DNA of 64,000 bases from Achromobacter deleyi (GCF_016127315.1 NZ_CP065997.1:6634001-6698000); one strand, 5' to 3'. Positions 1 through 9,097 are shown, counted from the first letter of the stretch. The notes: a model not told the origin generated them from the sequence alone. A program made the numbers and translations.

Positions 1-558
1 CGCCACGTCTTCCTGGCCGAGCCCGGCCATCGGCTCGTCCAGCAGCATCACTTCCGGCTCCAGCGCCAGCGTCATGGCGATTTCCAGCGCGCGCTTGCGG
101 CCATAGGGCAGCAGGGCCGCCGTGGTGTCGGCCATGCCGGCCAGGCCCACGGCCTCCAGCAGCGCCAGGCCCTGGTCGTTCAGGCGGTCGACGCTGCGGC
201 GGCTGCGCCAGAAGCGCAGGCCGTCGCCATGCTGGCGCATCAGCGCCACGCGCATGTTCTGCAGCACGGTCAACCCCAGGAACACCGCCGAGATCTGGAA
301 CGAGCGCACGATGCCCAGGCGCGCGATCTGCTCCGGCGCCAGCGACGTGATGTCGCGGCCGCGGTAGTGGATCACGCCCTGGTCGGGCGTCAGGAATTTG
401 GTCAGCAGGTTGAAGCAGGTGGTCTTGCCGGCGCCGTTGGGGCCGATCAAGGCATGGATGGAACCTTCCCGCAGGGACAGGGACACGCCGTCGACGGCAT
501 TGAAGCCGCCGAACCGCTTGACCAGCCCCTGGGCGGACAGAACCGCTTGGGTGCTCAT
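1..558 (-). CDS. ABC transporter ATP-binding protein, LivG type (partial)
   Basis: ATPase of a branched-chain amino acid-type (HAAT) ABC importer; acts on the cytoplasmic face with two permeases and a periplasmic binding protein. The first 186 codons are in the window and the 3' end lies beyond base 1. Walker A is GPNGAGKTT at residues 39-47, the Q-loop region reads RSFQISAVF, and Walker B with its glutamate is MLLDEP near residues 171-176. The start is ATG at 558, preceded by GGAGGAC in the 10-base gap after the SDR stop codon, so it is co-transcribed with that SDR gene. The matching binding protein is probably the one at 2057. Substrate is unknown; the adjacent dehydrogenases and IclR regulator suggest a catabolic substrate rather than leucine. 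Confidence 0.93.
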   Translation of the reverse strand, partial: MSTQAVLSAQGLVKRFGGFNAVDGVSLSLREGSIHALIGPNGAGKTTCFNLLTKFLTPDQGVIHYRGRDITSLAPEQIARLGIVRSFQISAVFLGLTVLQNMRVALMRQHGDGLRFWRSRRSVDRLNDQGLALLEAVGLAGMADTTAALLPYGRKRALEIAMTLALEPEVMLLDEPMAGLGQEDVA

Positions 559-568
559 GGCCGTCCTC

Positions 569-1348
569 CTACATGCGGGCCAGCAGGCCGCCGTCGATGG
601 CCAGCACGTGGCCGTTGACGAACGAAGACCCCGGCGAGGCCAGGTAGACCACCGCCGGCGCGATGTCCTCGGGCGTGGCCCAGCGCCCCACCGGCACCGC
701 GGTCGACAGGAACGACTGGAACTGCGGATTGTCCTGCAGCCCCTGGGTGAAGTCGGTGCGCACGAAGCCCGGCGCCAGCGCGTTGCAGGTGACGCCCTGG
801 CCGCCGTATTCGACCGCCAGCGCGCGCGTGAACGCCGCGATCGCGCCCTTGGCGGTGGCGTAGGCGGCGATGTTCGGCATGGTGGCCTGGCCCGCGACCG
901 ACGACATCAGCACGATGCGGCCGAAGCCGCGCGCCGCCATGGCGGGCAGCACCGCGCGGGCGCAATGGAACGCGCCGTTCACATGGACGTTCTGCAACGC
1001 CTGCCATTCGGCCGGCGTCATCTCGACCACCGGCTTGCGGTTCTGGTTGCCGGCGTTGCTGACCAGCACGTCGATGGCCACGCCATCGGCCTGCAGCCGC
1101 GCCACGGCCTCGGCCACGGCGGCGCCGTCGGCCACGTCGAACACCGCGCTGCGCGCCGTGATGCCGGCCGCGGCCAGCTGTGCGCAAGCGGCGTCGCAGG
1201 CGGCCTGCGACAGATCGTTGATCACCACGCGCGCGCCCGCCCGGCCCAGGCCGGCGGCAATCGCATACCCCAGCCCGCGCGCGCCCCCCGTCACCAGCGC
1301 CGTGCGCCCGGCCAACCCGAAGGTCTGGCCCAGATAGTCCTGATTCAA
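569..1348 (-). CDS. SDR family NAD(P)-dependent oxidoreductase
   Basis: Classical short-chain dehydrogenase/reductase of 259 residues, the usual length. The cofactor motif TGGARGLG is at residues 20-27, the NAG motif appears as SNAG at 97-100, the catalytic Ser is near 150 and the YxxxK pair is Tyr163/Lys167. The Asp at the end of the second strand (VINDLS) favours NAD over NADP; this is inference. It is the first gene of a minus-strand unit continuing into the LivG-type ATPase 10 bases downstream, and is divergent from the cupin gene. It probably oxidises a hydroxyl intermediate of the compound imported by the ABC system; the substrate cannot be read from sequence. Confidence 0.93.
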   Translation of the reverse strand: MNQDYLGQTFGLAGRTALVTGGARGLGYAIAAGLGRAGARVVINDLSQAACDAACAQLAAAGITARSAVFDVADGAAVAEAVARLQADGVAIDVLVSNAGNQNRKPVVEMTPAEWQALQNVHVNGAFHCARAVLPAMAARGFGRIVLMSSVAGQATMPNIAAYATAKGAIAAFTRALAVEYGGQGVTCNALAPGFVRTDFTQGLQDNPQFQSFLSTAVPVGRWATPEDIAPAVVYLASPGSSFVNGHVLAIDGGLLARM

Positions 1349-1472
1349 GCTTGTCTCCTTGTCTTATAGGCGCCGGATCTCTCGGGACGGCGGGCATCGG
1401 GAAAGGCTTCCCGAGACCCGCGGCCCCTGGTCCGGCTCGTGTCTCGCCCGCTTTCCTTGGTCGAAAACAGGA

Positions 1473-1501
1473 TTGACATTAATCTCAATATACGCGACTA
1501 T
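1473..1501 (+). promoter_or_regulatory. candidate sigma-70 promoter for the cupin operon
   Basis: The 218-base divergent region (1349-1566) turns AT-rich from about 1465. It has a perfect TTGACA at 1473-1478 followed after 17 bases by GACTAT (1496-1501), a weak -10. This would start transcription about 60 bases before the cupin ATG. The region is also a natural place for the local IclR regulator to bind, but no convincing operator was seen. Confidence 0.4.
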
Positions 1502-1566
1502 TTTTAAACACTCAATAACAAGATTTTTAGTTTTTCTTCCATAACGAGTATTGGCTAGGAGACATC

Positions 1567-1965
1567 ATGGCCCTCGAAACCCCTGGCTGCCCTGCGGCCA
1601 ACGCGCTGCCGCCGCTGGCGTCGCGCTTCCTGAAAGTCGACGAGCTGCCCTGGAAACCCACGCAGGTCGAAGGCATCGACATGAAAGTGCTGATGCAGGA
1701 CAAGGAGTCCGGCCTGCTGACCGCGCTGTTCCGCTGGCAGCCCGGCACCGAACTGCCGCTGCACGAGCACGTCGAGGTCGAGCAGACCTATGTGCTGGAA
1801 GGCTCCATCGTCGATGCCGAAGGCGAAGTGCGCGCGGGCGACTACGTCTGGCGGCCGCGCGGCAACCAGCACGTGGCGCGCGCCCCGCACGGCGCGCTGG
1901 TGCTGAGCTTCTTCCTGAAACCCAACCTGTTCATCGACGCCTACGCCGGCCAGACCCTGGAGTAG
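1567..1965 (+). CDS. cupin domain protein
   Basis: Single-domain cupin of 132 residues. Both conserved motifs are complete: G60-x5-H66-x-H68-x3-E72-x6-G79 and G91-x5-P97-x-G99-x2-H102, so three His and one Glu can bind a metal. The sequence resembles small cupins related to ChrR-type or dihydroxyacetophenone dioxygenase-like proteins, so it could be a dioxygenase, an isomerase or a sensor. The start at 1567 follows CTAGGAGACATC, a strong ribosome binding site. It is the first gene of a plus-strand run cupin - binding protein - SDR - IclR regulator. Confidence 0.85.
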   Translation: MALETPGCPAANALPPLASRFLKVDELPWKPTQVEGIDMKVLMQDKESGLLTALFRWQPGTELPLHEHVEVEQTYVLEGSIVDAEGEVRAGDYVWRPRGNQHVARAPHGALVLSFFLKPNLFIDAYAGQTLE

Positions 1966-2056
1966 GCGCCGGCACAGGCGCCACCCCGGCAAGATCCGCG
2001 CGACCGCCCGGCACAGGGCGGCGCGCAAAGACACAAGCCCCCAAGGAGACAAACCC

Positions 2057-3268
2057 ATGAGAACCCGTTTCAAGCTTTGCCTGGCCGCCTGCGCGCTGGG
2101 CGCCGTTTCGCTGTCGGCCAAGGCCCAGGTGTCCGACGACGTCGTCAAGATCGGCGTGCTGGGCGACCAGTCCGGCATGATGGCCGACCTGTCCGGCAAG
2201 TTCGGCGTCGAGGCGGTGAAGATGGCTGTCGAGGATTTCGGCGGCACCGTGCTGGGCAAGCCGATCGAGGTGGTGTCCGCCGACCACCAGAACAAGGTGG
2301 ACATCGGCGTCTCCATCGCGCGCCGCTGGTACGAGAACGACAAGGTCGACCTGATCCTGGACGTGCCCAACTCCGCCATCGCCCTGGCGGTGCAGGACCT
2401 GACCCGCCAGATGAAGCGCGTGGTGATCTTCACCAGCGCCGGCTCGGCCGACCTGACCGGCAAGGCCTGCTCGCCCAACGGCATGCACTGGACCTACGAC
2501 ACCTACGCCTACGCCACCGGCGTGGCCAGCGGCGTCATGGAAGACGGTGGCAAGAGCTGGTTCTTCATCACCTCCGACTACGCCTTCGGCCACTCGCTCG
2601 AACGCGACGCCATGGCGGTGGTCAAGGCCAAGGGCGGCCAGGTGGTCGGCAGCGTTCGCCACCCCATCGCCAGCGCCGACTTCTCGTCGTTCCTGCTGCA
2701 GGCGCAGGCCTCCAAGGCGCAGGTGATCGGCCTGGCCAACGGCAGCGGCGACACCATCAACAGCATCAAGCAGGCGTTCGAATTCGGCATCATGGGCAGC
2801 AAGCAGCGCGTGGCGGCGCTCTTCATGAGCATCGTCGACGTGCGCAGCGTCGGGCTGGAATACGCGCAGGGGCTGAACCTGGTCGAGCCGTTCTACTGGG
2901 ACCAGGACGACAAGGCGCGCCAATGGTCCGAACGCTACTTCAAGCGCACCGGTCGCATGCCGTCGATGGTGCAGGCCAGCAACTACAGCGCCACCATGCA
3001 CTATCTGAACGCGGTCAAGGCGGCCGGCACCGACGCGTCCGAGGCGGTGATCAAGAAGATGCACGACACGCCCATCAACGACTTCATGACCGAGAACGGC
3101 CGCATCCGCGAAGATGGCCGCGTGATGCGCGACCTGTACCTGTTCCAGGTGAAGAAGCCGTCCGAATCGAAGCGCGACTGGGATTACTACAAGCTGGTGC
3201 GCAAGATTCCCGCCGAACAGGCGTTCCGTCCGCTGGACCAGGGCGGCTGCGCGCTGGTGAAGCAATGA
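2057..3268 (+). CDS. ABC transporter substrate-binding protein, LivK/Peripla_BP_6 type
   Basis: Periplasmic solute receptor of 403 residues for a HAAT-type ABC importer. Residues 1-23 form a signal peptide ending in an AKA motif, so it is secreted and not a lipoprotein. The mature part begins with the typical strand IGVLGDQSG and continues with the two-lobe fold of the family. An AAGGAGAC ribosome binding site precedes the ATG. It overlaps the next SDR gene by ATGA. The ATPase on the opposite strand at the window start is the likely partner. Ligand unknown; relatives near IclR regulators and dehydrogenases often bind aromatic or other organic acids. Confidence 0.92.
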   Translation: MRTRFKLCLAACALGAVSLSAKAQVSDDVVKIGVLGDQSGMMADLSGKFGVEAVKMAVEDFGGTVLGKPIEVVSADHQNKVDIGVSIARRWYENDKVDLILDVPNSAIALAVQDLTRQMKRVVIFTSAGSADLTGKACSPNGMHWTYDTYAYATGVASGVMEDGGKSWFFITSDYAFGHSLERDAMAVVKAKGGQVVGSVRHPIASADFSSFLLQAQASKAQVIGLANGSGDTINSIKQAFEFGIMGSKQRVAALFMSIVDVRSVGLEYAQGLNLVEPFYWDQDDKARQWSERYFKRTGRMPSMVQASNYSATMHYLNAVKAAGTDASEAVIKKMHDTPINDFMTENGRIREDGRVMRDLYLFQVKKPSESKRDWDYYKLVRKIPAEQAFRPLDQGGCALVKQ

Positions 3269-4029
3269 CGGGGGGCCCGCTCGGACTGTTGGCCGGCAAG
3301 CGGGCCGTCGTCACGGGGGGCGCCAACCCCCGTGGCATCGGCGCCGCCATCGTCGCGCAATTCCTGGCGCAGGGCGCCAGCGTGGCGGTGCTGGACCGCG
3401 ACTATCCCGACAACGCCGACGCCGGGCTCGCTGGCGGCCGCGTCAACCTGCACTGCGATGTGTCGAGCAGCGCCTCCTGCGAGCAGGCCATGGCGCAGGC
3501 GGCGCAAGCGCTGGGCGGCATCGACGTGCTGGTGAACAACGCCGGCATCGTCGCCGCGACCCGCATCTGGGACCTGCCCGAGGACGAGTTCCGCCGCATG
3601 GTCGACGTCAACCTGACCGGCACCTACAACGTCACCCGCGCCGCCCTGCCGCGGCTGCTGGAAAGCGAGCGCCACCCGGCCATCGTCAACCTCGGCTCGA
3701 CCGCCGCCCTGCGCGGCGGCGGCCTGCTGGGCGGATCGCACTACGCCGCCTCCAAGGGCGGCGTGATCAGCTTCACCAAGGCGCTGGCGCGCGAACTGGG
3801 GCCGCGCGGGGTGCGCGCCAACTGCGTGGCACCGGGCATCATCGAGACCGACATGACGCTCGGCAAATTCGGCGAAAATTGGGAACAAGAACTCAAACAA
3901 GGCATTCCACTGCAACGCTTCGGCTTCCCGGCCGAAGTCGCGCAAGCCATTCTCTTCCTGGCTTCGGACCTGTCCTCCTACTCAACCGGCATCGTGGTCG
4001 ACGTCAACGGCGGCTTCCACATTCACTAG
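3265..4029 (+). CDS. SDR family oxidoreductase (second)
   Basis: Short-chain dehydrogenase of 254 residues. The cofactor loop is TGGANPRGIG, slightly longer than the standard TGxxxGxG; the remaining motifs are normal (LVNNAG, a Ser in GSTAA, YAASK, and APGIIETDM after it). The ATG at 3265 overlaps the stop of the binding-protein gene (ATGA), which indicates translational coupling. It is a distant paralogue of the SDR at 569; the two may catalyse successive oxidations in one pathway. Substrate unknown. Confidence 0.93.
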   Translation: MTGGPLGLLAGKRAVVTGGANPRGIGAAIVAQFLAQGASVAVLDRDYPDNADAGLAGGRVNLHCDVSSSASCEQAMAQAAQALGGIDVLVNNAGIVAATRIWDLPEDEFRRMVDVNLTGTYNVTRAALPRLLESERHPAIVNLGSTAALRGGGLLGGSHYAASKGGVISFTKALARELGPRGVRANCVAPGIIETDMTLGKFGENWEQELKQGIPLQRFGFPAEVAQAILFLASDLSSYSTGIVVDVNGGFHIH

Positions 4030-4043
4030 GCACGTCAGCAGCA

Positions 4044-4880
4044 ATGAGCACTCCCGATCGCATGTTGTCCATTCTCGATCTCTTCCGCGACGACACCACC
4101 GCCGCCTTCCAGGAGGACGTCATGGCGCATCTGGAGTGCTCGCGCGCCACGGCCTACCGCTATCTCAAGTCGCTCACCGAAAGCGGCTTGCTGGCGCCCA
4201 CCGCGGGCGGCGCCTACGTGCTCGGCTCGCGTATCATCGAGCTGGACCGGCACCTGCGCCAGCACGACCCGCTGATGCGCGCGGCGCGCGAGGTGATGCG
4301 CGCCACCGGCGACGAGCTCAACGCCAACCTGATGCTGTGCAGCTACTACGGCGACAAGGTCATGTGCGTGGACCGCTACTGGACCGACCATTCGATCGAA
4401 TCCAGCTACGCGCGCGGCCGCCCCTTCCCGATGTTCCGCGGCGCCACCGCCAAGCCCATCCTGGCCAACCTGCCGCCCTACCAGCTGCGCAACCTGATGC
4501 TGTGGCACGCCGCCGAAATCCGCGAGGCCGGCCTGGGCGAGGATTGGGATGCGTTCCGCGCCAACATCAAGCAGCTGCGCGCGGCTGGCGTCTGCGTCTC
4601 GCACGGCGAGGTCGACCCGGGATTGATGGGGATCGGCTCGGCGATCTTCACGCCGGACCAGAAGGTGGTGGGCAGCCTGGTGTTCATCGCCGCCGAGGCG
4701 CGCACGCCCGCCAAGCGGCTGGCGCTGCTGCAGGAACGCATCCAGGCCGCCGCGGCGCAGGTGACGCAGAATCTGCAGGGCCTGCAAGACAACGGCGCGG
4801 CGGCGATCGGCATCATGCCGTCGCGGCCGCGCCGCCTGAAAGCGCCCGCCGGTGCGACACCGGCGCGGCGCAAGGCCTGA
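4044..4880 (+). CDS. IclR family transcriptional regulator
   Basis: Regulator of 278 residues with an N-terminal winged HTH (about residues 5-65, recognition segment CSRATAYRYLKSLTESGLL) and a C-terminal IclR effector domain (about 80-250). ATG at 4044 was preferred over an upstream in-frame start at 3879 because the latter lies inside the SDR gene. It is the last gene of the plus-strand unit and probably controls both divergent units from the region at 1349-1566. Its last codons lie inside a perfect palindrome shared with the convergent ppa gene. The alanine/arginine-rich tail is unremarkable. Confidence 0.92.
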   Translation: MSTPDRMLSILDLFRDDTTAAFQEDVMAHLECSRATAYRYLKSLTESGLLAPTAGGAYVLGSRIIELDRHLRQHDPLMRAAREVMRATGDELNANLMLCSYYGDKVMCVDRYWTDHSIESSYARGRPFPMFRGATAKPILANLPPYQLRNLMLWHAAEIREAGLGEDWDAFRANIKQLRAAGVCVSHGEVDPGLMGIGSAIFTPDQKVVGSLVFIAAEARTPAKRLALLQERIQAAAAQVTQNLQGLQDNGAAAIGIMPSRPRRLKAPAGATPARRKA

Positions 4881-4894
4881 TCGATCAGGCCTTG
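4871..4894. repeat. 24-base perfect palindrome spanning two convergent stop codons
   Basis: The arms CAAGGCCTGATC and GATCAGGCCTTG are exact reverse complements with no spacer. The sequence encodes Lys-Ala-stop at the end of both the IclR gene and ppa. It may act as a bidirectional terminator or mRNA 3'-end stabiliser, but there is no U-tract on either side. Confidence 0.75.
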
Positions 4895-5415
4895 TTGTAG
4901 CGCTCGGCGCTCTTGACGATTTCCTCGTGGGCGGCGTCGACGCCCTTCCAGCCCTTGACCTTGACCCACTTGCCCTTTTCCAGGTCCTTGTAGTGCTCGA
5001 AGAAGTGCTGGATGCGGGCCGTGTCTTCGGCCGGCAGGTCTTCGTAGGACTTGATGTTGCGGTACGGGGGGTACAGCTTTTCGATCGGCACGGCCAGCAG
5101 CTTGGCGTCGCCACCCGACTCGTCGTCCATTTCCAGCACGCCGATGGCGCGGCAGCGCACCACGGCGCCGATCTGGATCGGGAACGGGGTCAGCACCAGC
5201 ACGTCGGCGGGGTCGCCGTCTTCCGACAGGGTCTGCGGGATGTAGCCGTAGTTGCACGGGTAGTGCATGGCCGTCAGCATGAAGCGGTCGACGAAGATCG
5301 CGCCCGACTCCTTGTCGACCTCGTACTTCACCGGGTCGGCGTTCATGGGGATTTCAATGATCACATTGAAGTCTTCCGGCAGCTTCTTGCCGGGGGACAC
5401 GCGGTCATAACTCAT
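4885..5415 (-). CDS. ppa: inorganic pyrophosphatase
   Basis: Soluble family I pyrophosphatase (PPi + H2O to 2 Pi), 176 residues, the usual bacterial length. The signature [11 protein letters not shown] carries the metal-binding aspartates, and the N-terminal region contains the family's [19 protein letters not shown] strand with the catalytic Lys. Cytoplasmic, driving biosynthetic reactions by removing PPi. It follows hemY on the same strand with a gap of 28 bases, so it may receive read-through from the hem operon. The opposite-strand end overlaps the palindrome at 4871-4894. Confidence 0.97.
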   Translation of the reverse strand: MSYDRVSPGKKLPEDFNVIIEIPMNADPVKYEVDKESGAIFVDRFMLTAMHYPCNYGYIPQTLSEDGDPADVLVLTPFPIQIGAVVRCRAIGVLEMDDESGGDAKLLAVPIEKLYPPYRNIKSYEDLPAEDTARIQHFFEHYKDLEKGKWVKVKGWKGVDAAHEEIVKSAERYNKA

Positions 5416-5443
5416 GATTGAACCTTGTTAGTCTGAAAGAGGA

Positions 5444-7051
5444 TCAAAGCGAGCCGTCGTCCTTGAACGGCGGCTTGGTGGTCGGCGCCGGCGCGGCGGG
5501 CGCGGCCGGCTTGGGCGAAGCCGGCGCGGCCGGCGAATACGTCGGCACGGGATTGTCGAACGCGGCGGCCGGAATCGGCGCGCTGTCGAAATACTCGTCG
5601 ATGTCGGACGTGCCGCCGACGACCGGCGCATCTTCCGGCGCCAGCGCGCGCGCCTGCTGTTCCTTGTTGGCGCGGGCGTCCGGATCCAGCACGTAATCCG
5701 AGGCCGACGCGGCCACCGAGGGCGGCAGCGCGGGATAGTCGCCGCCGATATCGGCGTCGACATCCGAGAGGCCCACCGCATAGCCGCCCTCGGCGTCCAG
5801 GCGATAGGGGTCCGAGCCGATATCCGCGGCCGGCAGCGCCGCGTCGGCGGCCAGCACCGGCAGCGCCATGCTGGCGGCGGTGGCGAGGCGCCAGTGGCGC
5901 ACGGCGTCGGCGGGACGGTCGAGACGGTCGTACAGGCTGCCCAGCAGCGCGTGCGTCTGCGCATCGCCGCGGCGCGACAGGCTGCGCAGCAGGTAGCGTT
6001 CGGCCTGGCCCCACAGCTGGCCGTTCAGGCACAGCATGCCCAGCGCGGTCAGCAGGTCGGGATCGGTGGGACGCTGCTGCAGCCAGGTCTCGGCCTTGGC
6101 CAGGCGGCGCGACACCTGTTCGGCATCGCAACGCGCGTAGGCGGCCACCAGGGCGGGATTGAATTTCACGGCGATGGCGGCTTCGAGCACCTTGGCGGCC
6201 TCGTTGGCCTCGCCGGCCGCTTCGAAGGCGGCGGCGCCGGCCAGCGCGATTTCGGGCAGCAGGCGCTCCTCGGCCTTGAGGTCCTTCCAGATGGCGCGCC
6301 AGCCGTCGTTGGCGGCCGCCGCGCGCAAGCGCGCCGCGCCGGCCACGTCGATCAGGTGGTCCCCTTCGGTGCGCGCCAGCGCATTGCGGCGCAGCAGGCC
6401 GCGCGCCAGCGTGAAGACCTGTTCGTCATGGTGCAGGGCCGTGTGCGCGCGCAGCAGCAGGCGCATGGTGTGCAGGTGGCGGGCGCCGCCATCGGCCAGC
6501 GGCGCCAGCACGGCCAGCGCGCGCTCGGCGCGGCCCTGGTCCAGCAGCATGTCGGCCGAGACCGTCGCGGTGGCTTCCACCAGGCCGGGGTCGGCGCCGG
6601 CCTGTTCCTGCGCGGTCGCCAGCAGGCGGTCGCGGCGGTCGAATTCACCCAGGCCATGCGCGGCGCGGGCGGCCGACAAGGCGGCCAGCACGCGGCGGGT
6701 CTGCACCTTGGTCTGCTCGAGCAGCTTGGTCAGGTCTTTTTCGGCGTGCGAATAACGGCCTTCGAGCAGGCCGATCCAGCCGCGCTCGAGCAATTCGTGA
6801 TCGCGCGCCTGGGCGCGCTTGCCGCGCCAGGCGCGGACGCGATCGGGAATGGCCAGCAGCCAGGCCAGCAGGCGCAGGCCCACATACAGCACCACGAAGG
6901 CCGCCACGATCAGCAGCACGGCCAGCGTCAGCGACATCGAGATGCGCCACGGCCAGACCAGCAGCAGCACATTGCCGGAATGGGAGCGCAGCACCACCGC
7001 CAGGGCGACGGCGATGACGGCGAGCAGCAGAGTCCAGAACCAGGTACGCAT
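5444..7051 (-). CDS. hemY: heme biosynthesis protein HemY
   Basis: Membrane-anchored TPR-type protein of 535 residues associated with protoheme synthesis in proteobacteria. Two hydrophobic segments lie at about 4-24 and 38-66, followed by a HemY_N-like domain and helical repeats (for example AALSAARAAHGLGEFDRRDRL). The last ~130 residues are a low-complexity Ala/Pro/Asp-rich tail, so the protein is longer than the ~400 residues of enterobacterial HemY. It follows hemX after 5 bases. Probably expressed as the end of the hemC-hemD-hemX-hemY operon. Confidence 0.93.
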   Translation of the reverse strand: MRTWFWTLLLAVIAVALAVVLRSHSGNVLLLVWPWRISMSLTLAVLLIVAAFVVLYVGLRLLAWLLAIPDRVRAWRGKRAQARDHELLERGWIGLLEGRYSHAEKDLTKLLEQTKVQTRRVLAALSAARAAHGLGEFDRRDRLLATAQEQAGADPGLVEATATVSADMLLDQGRAERALAVLAPLADGGARHLHTMRLLLRAHTALHHDEQVFTLARGLLRRNALARTEGDHLIDVAGAARLRAAAANDGWRAIWKDLKAEERLLPEIALAGAAAFEAAGEANEAAKVLEAAIAVKFNPALVAAYARCDAEQVSRRLAKAETWLQQRPTDPDLLTALGMLCLNGQLWGQAERYLLRSLSRRGDAQTHALLGSLYDRLDRPADAVRHWRLATAASMALPVLAADAALPAADIGSDPYRLDAEGGYAVGLSDVDADIGGDYPALPPSVAASASDYVLDPDARANKEQQARALAPEDAPVVGGTSDIDEYFDSAPIPAAAFDNPVPTYSPAAPASPKPAAPAAPAPTTKPPFKDDGSL

Positions 7052-7056
7052 GGGCG

Positions 7057-8247
7057 TCAGTCCTGATCGCTGGTCTTGAAGCCGGCGGCGCGCAGCGCGG
7101 CCACGGCGTTCAGGCTGTCGGACACGTCGGGCATGCGCACCGCGATGTCGGTCTGCGCCAGTTCGCGGGCCAGGTTCTGGGCCGCGACCGTGTCGGGGGA
7201 ACGGGTGTCGAAGTACTTGGCCAGCGTGGTGCCGACGTTGTCGAGCTCGCTCTTCCAGACCGCGGGCTGGCGCATCAGCATGGCCAGTTGCACGGTCAGG
7301 AGGCGCTGGCGCAGCGTGCCGCGCACCTGGTCGGCCTGTTCCGGCGACAGCAGCAGCGCCGCGGGTTCGTCGACGCGCTGGATGGTGATCAGGCCGCCGA
7401 GTTCATGGGCCAGCGCCGAGCCGGCGCGGCCGGGCCACGAGGCCACTTCGGCGCGCCAGCGTTGCCACCAGGCCGCGTCGGCCGGCAGGCCGGCCTGCGG
7501 ATCGACCGCGGCCGGCGCCGGGGTCGCGGGGCGGGTCTCGCCGGCGGCGATGCCGGGCGCGGCGGCGTCCGGCACCAGCAGCGGCGCCTTGCCGACCAGG
7601 GCGGTCAGGCGCTCGATGCGGGCCGACTGGGCCGGGATGTCGACGGTGGAGACGGCGCGCAGGCGGTCCAGGTCGCCGTTGATGGCCTGTTGCAGGCTGG
7701 AGAAGCGCGGACGGTCGGCCCGCGCCAGGCGCGATTGCGCGGTTTCCAGCGCGACGATGGCGTTGGAGACGTTGCCGGCCAGGCGCAGCTGCTGGCTGCC
7801 GATGGTGATCAGGCGCTCGACGTCGTTGGCCAGCAGTTCGTCGCTGGCGCTGTCGTTGAAGTTCTGCCAGGCCTGTTGCAGGGCGTTGTATTGGCTCTGG
7901 GTCTCGCGCACGCTGTCTTCGAGATCACCCAGGCGGCCGGCCTGGGCTTGCGCCAGGGCCAGGGCTTCGCGGGTGTCCTTGCGCGCCTGCGCCACGTCGG
8001 CGGCCAGCGTGTCCAGGCGCGAGGCGACCTCGCGGCCGGCGGCGACGAACTGCGTGCGTTGCTGCCACAGGGCATAGCCCAGCCCGACGGCGAGCAGGAT
8101 GACGATGATGAGGGCGGTGACCAGGGGGCCACTGCCGCGCTTGGCCGGACGGGCCTTGACGGAATCGGCCGGGGCCGATGCGGGCGCGCTGGCGCCCGGG
8201 GCGGCCGGGTGAACGGCCGGATCGGTAGCGGGAGTCTTGTCTGTCAT
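7057..8247 (-). CDS. hemX: HemX-like protein (uroporphyrinogen-III C-methyltransferase-like)
   Basis: 396-residue protein of the HemX family, a membrane protein of the proteobacterial hem operon with no demonstrated catalytic role. It has an Ala/Pro-rich cytoplasmic N-terminus, one transmembrane helix near residues 45-65 (LVTALIIVILLAVGLGYALW) and a long periplasmic coiled-coil region (about 70-200). The ATG at 8247 (MTDKTPATD) was chosen rather than an upstream non-ATG start at 8298, which would lie nearly at the hemD stop. Despite the family name, no SAM-dependent methyltransferase motifs are visible. Confidence 0.9.
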   Translation of the reverse strand: MTDKTPATDPAVHPAAPGASAPASAPADSVKARPAKRGSGPLVTALIIVILLAVGLGYALWQQRTQFVAAGREVASRLDTLAADVAQARKDTREALALAQAQAGRLGDLEDSVRETQSQYNALQQAWQNFNDSASDELLANDVERLITIGSQQLRLAGNVSNAIVALETAQSRLARADRPRFSSLQQAINGDLDRLRAVSTVDIPAQSARIERLTALVGKAPLLVPDAAAPGIAAGETRPATPAPAAVDPQAGLPADAAWWQRWRAEVASWPGRAGSALAHELGGLITIQRVDEPAALLLSPEQADQVRGTLRQRLLTVQLAMLMRQPAVWKSELDNVGTTLAKYFDTRSPDTVAAQNLARELAQTDIAVRMPDVSDSLNAVAALRAAGFKTSDQD

Positions 8248-8284
8248 GACGCGATTGTATTCGGTGTCAGTCCGAAGCAACGAA

Positions 8285-9097
8285 TCAAGCAGCAACAAAA
8301 GCCTGGAAAATCGACTCGTCGCTGGGCAGGCAGATTTTTACCATTGCTTGCGCGCCCGCGTCAGCCGCCGGCGCCGGCACGCGCCGCGCCAGCGAGGGAT
8401 GGGTCAGGACGAAGCGGCAGCCGCTCCACCAGGCGGCCAGTCCGGCCGCCCGCAACTGGTCGCGCACCGCGTCCGCGCCCTCGCCGCTGGTGATGAGCCA
8501 GGTGGCCGCCACGCCCTGCGCGGCCCAGCGCCGCAGGGGTAAAAGCTCGGACTCGTCCCATCGGGCCGGCTGGCGCCGGTAGGCCGCATGACGTGTCACG
8601 GCCACGCCATGTGACTGCAATTGTTCGCTCAGCCAGTCCCGGCCCTGCGTGCCGCGCACCAACAGCACGCGCGACGGCAGCCGCGGCTGGCCGCAAAGCA
8701 CCTCCCAGAGCGCCTCGGAATCATGGCTGGCGGCCTGCTCGCCGGGATGCAGGACTGTTGTATTCGCGCCAAAACACGGCAGCTCGGCCAGTCCCGCCGC
8801 GCTGGCCGGTCCGACCGTGGCGATGGCCACGCCCGCGGGCCAGGCCGCCGGGCCGTCGGCGCGGGCCAGTTGATCCAGGTACTGCCGGGCGGCGTTGCCG
8901 CTGACGAACACCACCAGGTCGTAGTCCGCCGGCCGCGGCAGGTCCGCGGGGGCGACAGGCAGGGGATGGATATCGAGCGCGGGCAGGATGCAGGGCGTCC
9001 AGCCGGCGGCGCGCAGGCGGTCGGCCAGCGCCTCATTGCGGCCGGCGGGCCGTGTCAGCACGGCCACGCGCGGCGCCTGGGCGTTGGCCCCGTCCAT
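8285..9097 (-). CDS. hemD: uroporphyrinogen-III synthase
   Basis: Cyclises hydroxymethylbilane to uroporphyrinogen III with inversion of ring D. 270 residues, low conservation as usual for HemD, with recognisable features: N-terminal VLTRPAGRNEALADRL, the region DLVVFVSGNAARQYL, and the C-terminal LITSGEGADAVRDQL, which correspond to the two-lobe HemD fold. Start and stop overlap with hemC as TGATG (one base), so the two are translationally coupled. Cytoplasmic tetrapyrrole pathway enzyme. Confidence 0.93.
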   Translation of the reverse strand: MDGANAQAPRVAVLTRPAGRNEALADRLRAAGWTPCILPALDIHPLPVAPADLPRPADYDLVVFVSGNAARQYLDQLARADGPAAWPAGVAIATVGPASAAGLAELPCFGANTTVLHPGEQAASHDSEALWEVLCGQPRLPSRVLLVRGTQGRDWLSEQLQSHGVAVTRHAAYRRQPARWDESELLPLRRWAAQGVAATWLITSGEGADAVRDQLRAAGLAAWWSGCRFVLTHPSLARRVPAPAADAGAQAMVKICLPSDESIFQAFVAA

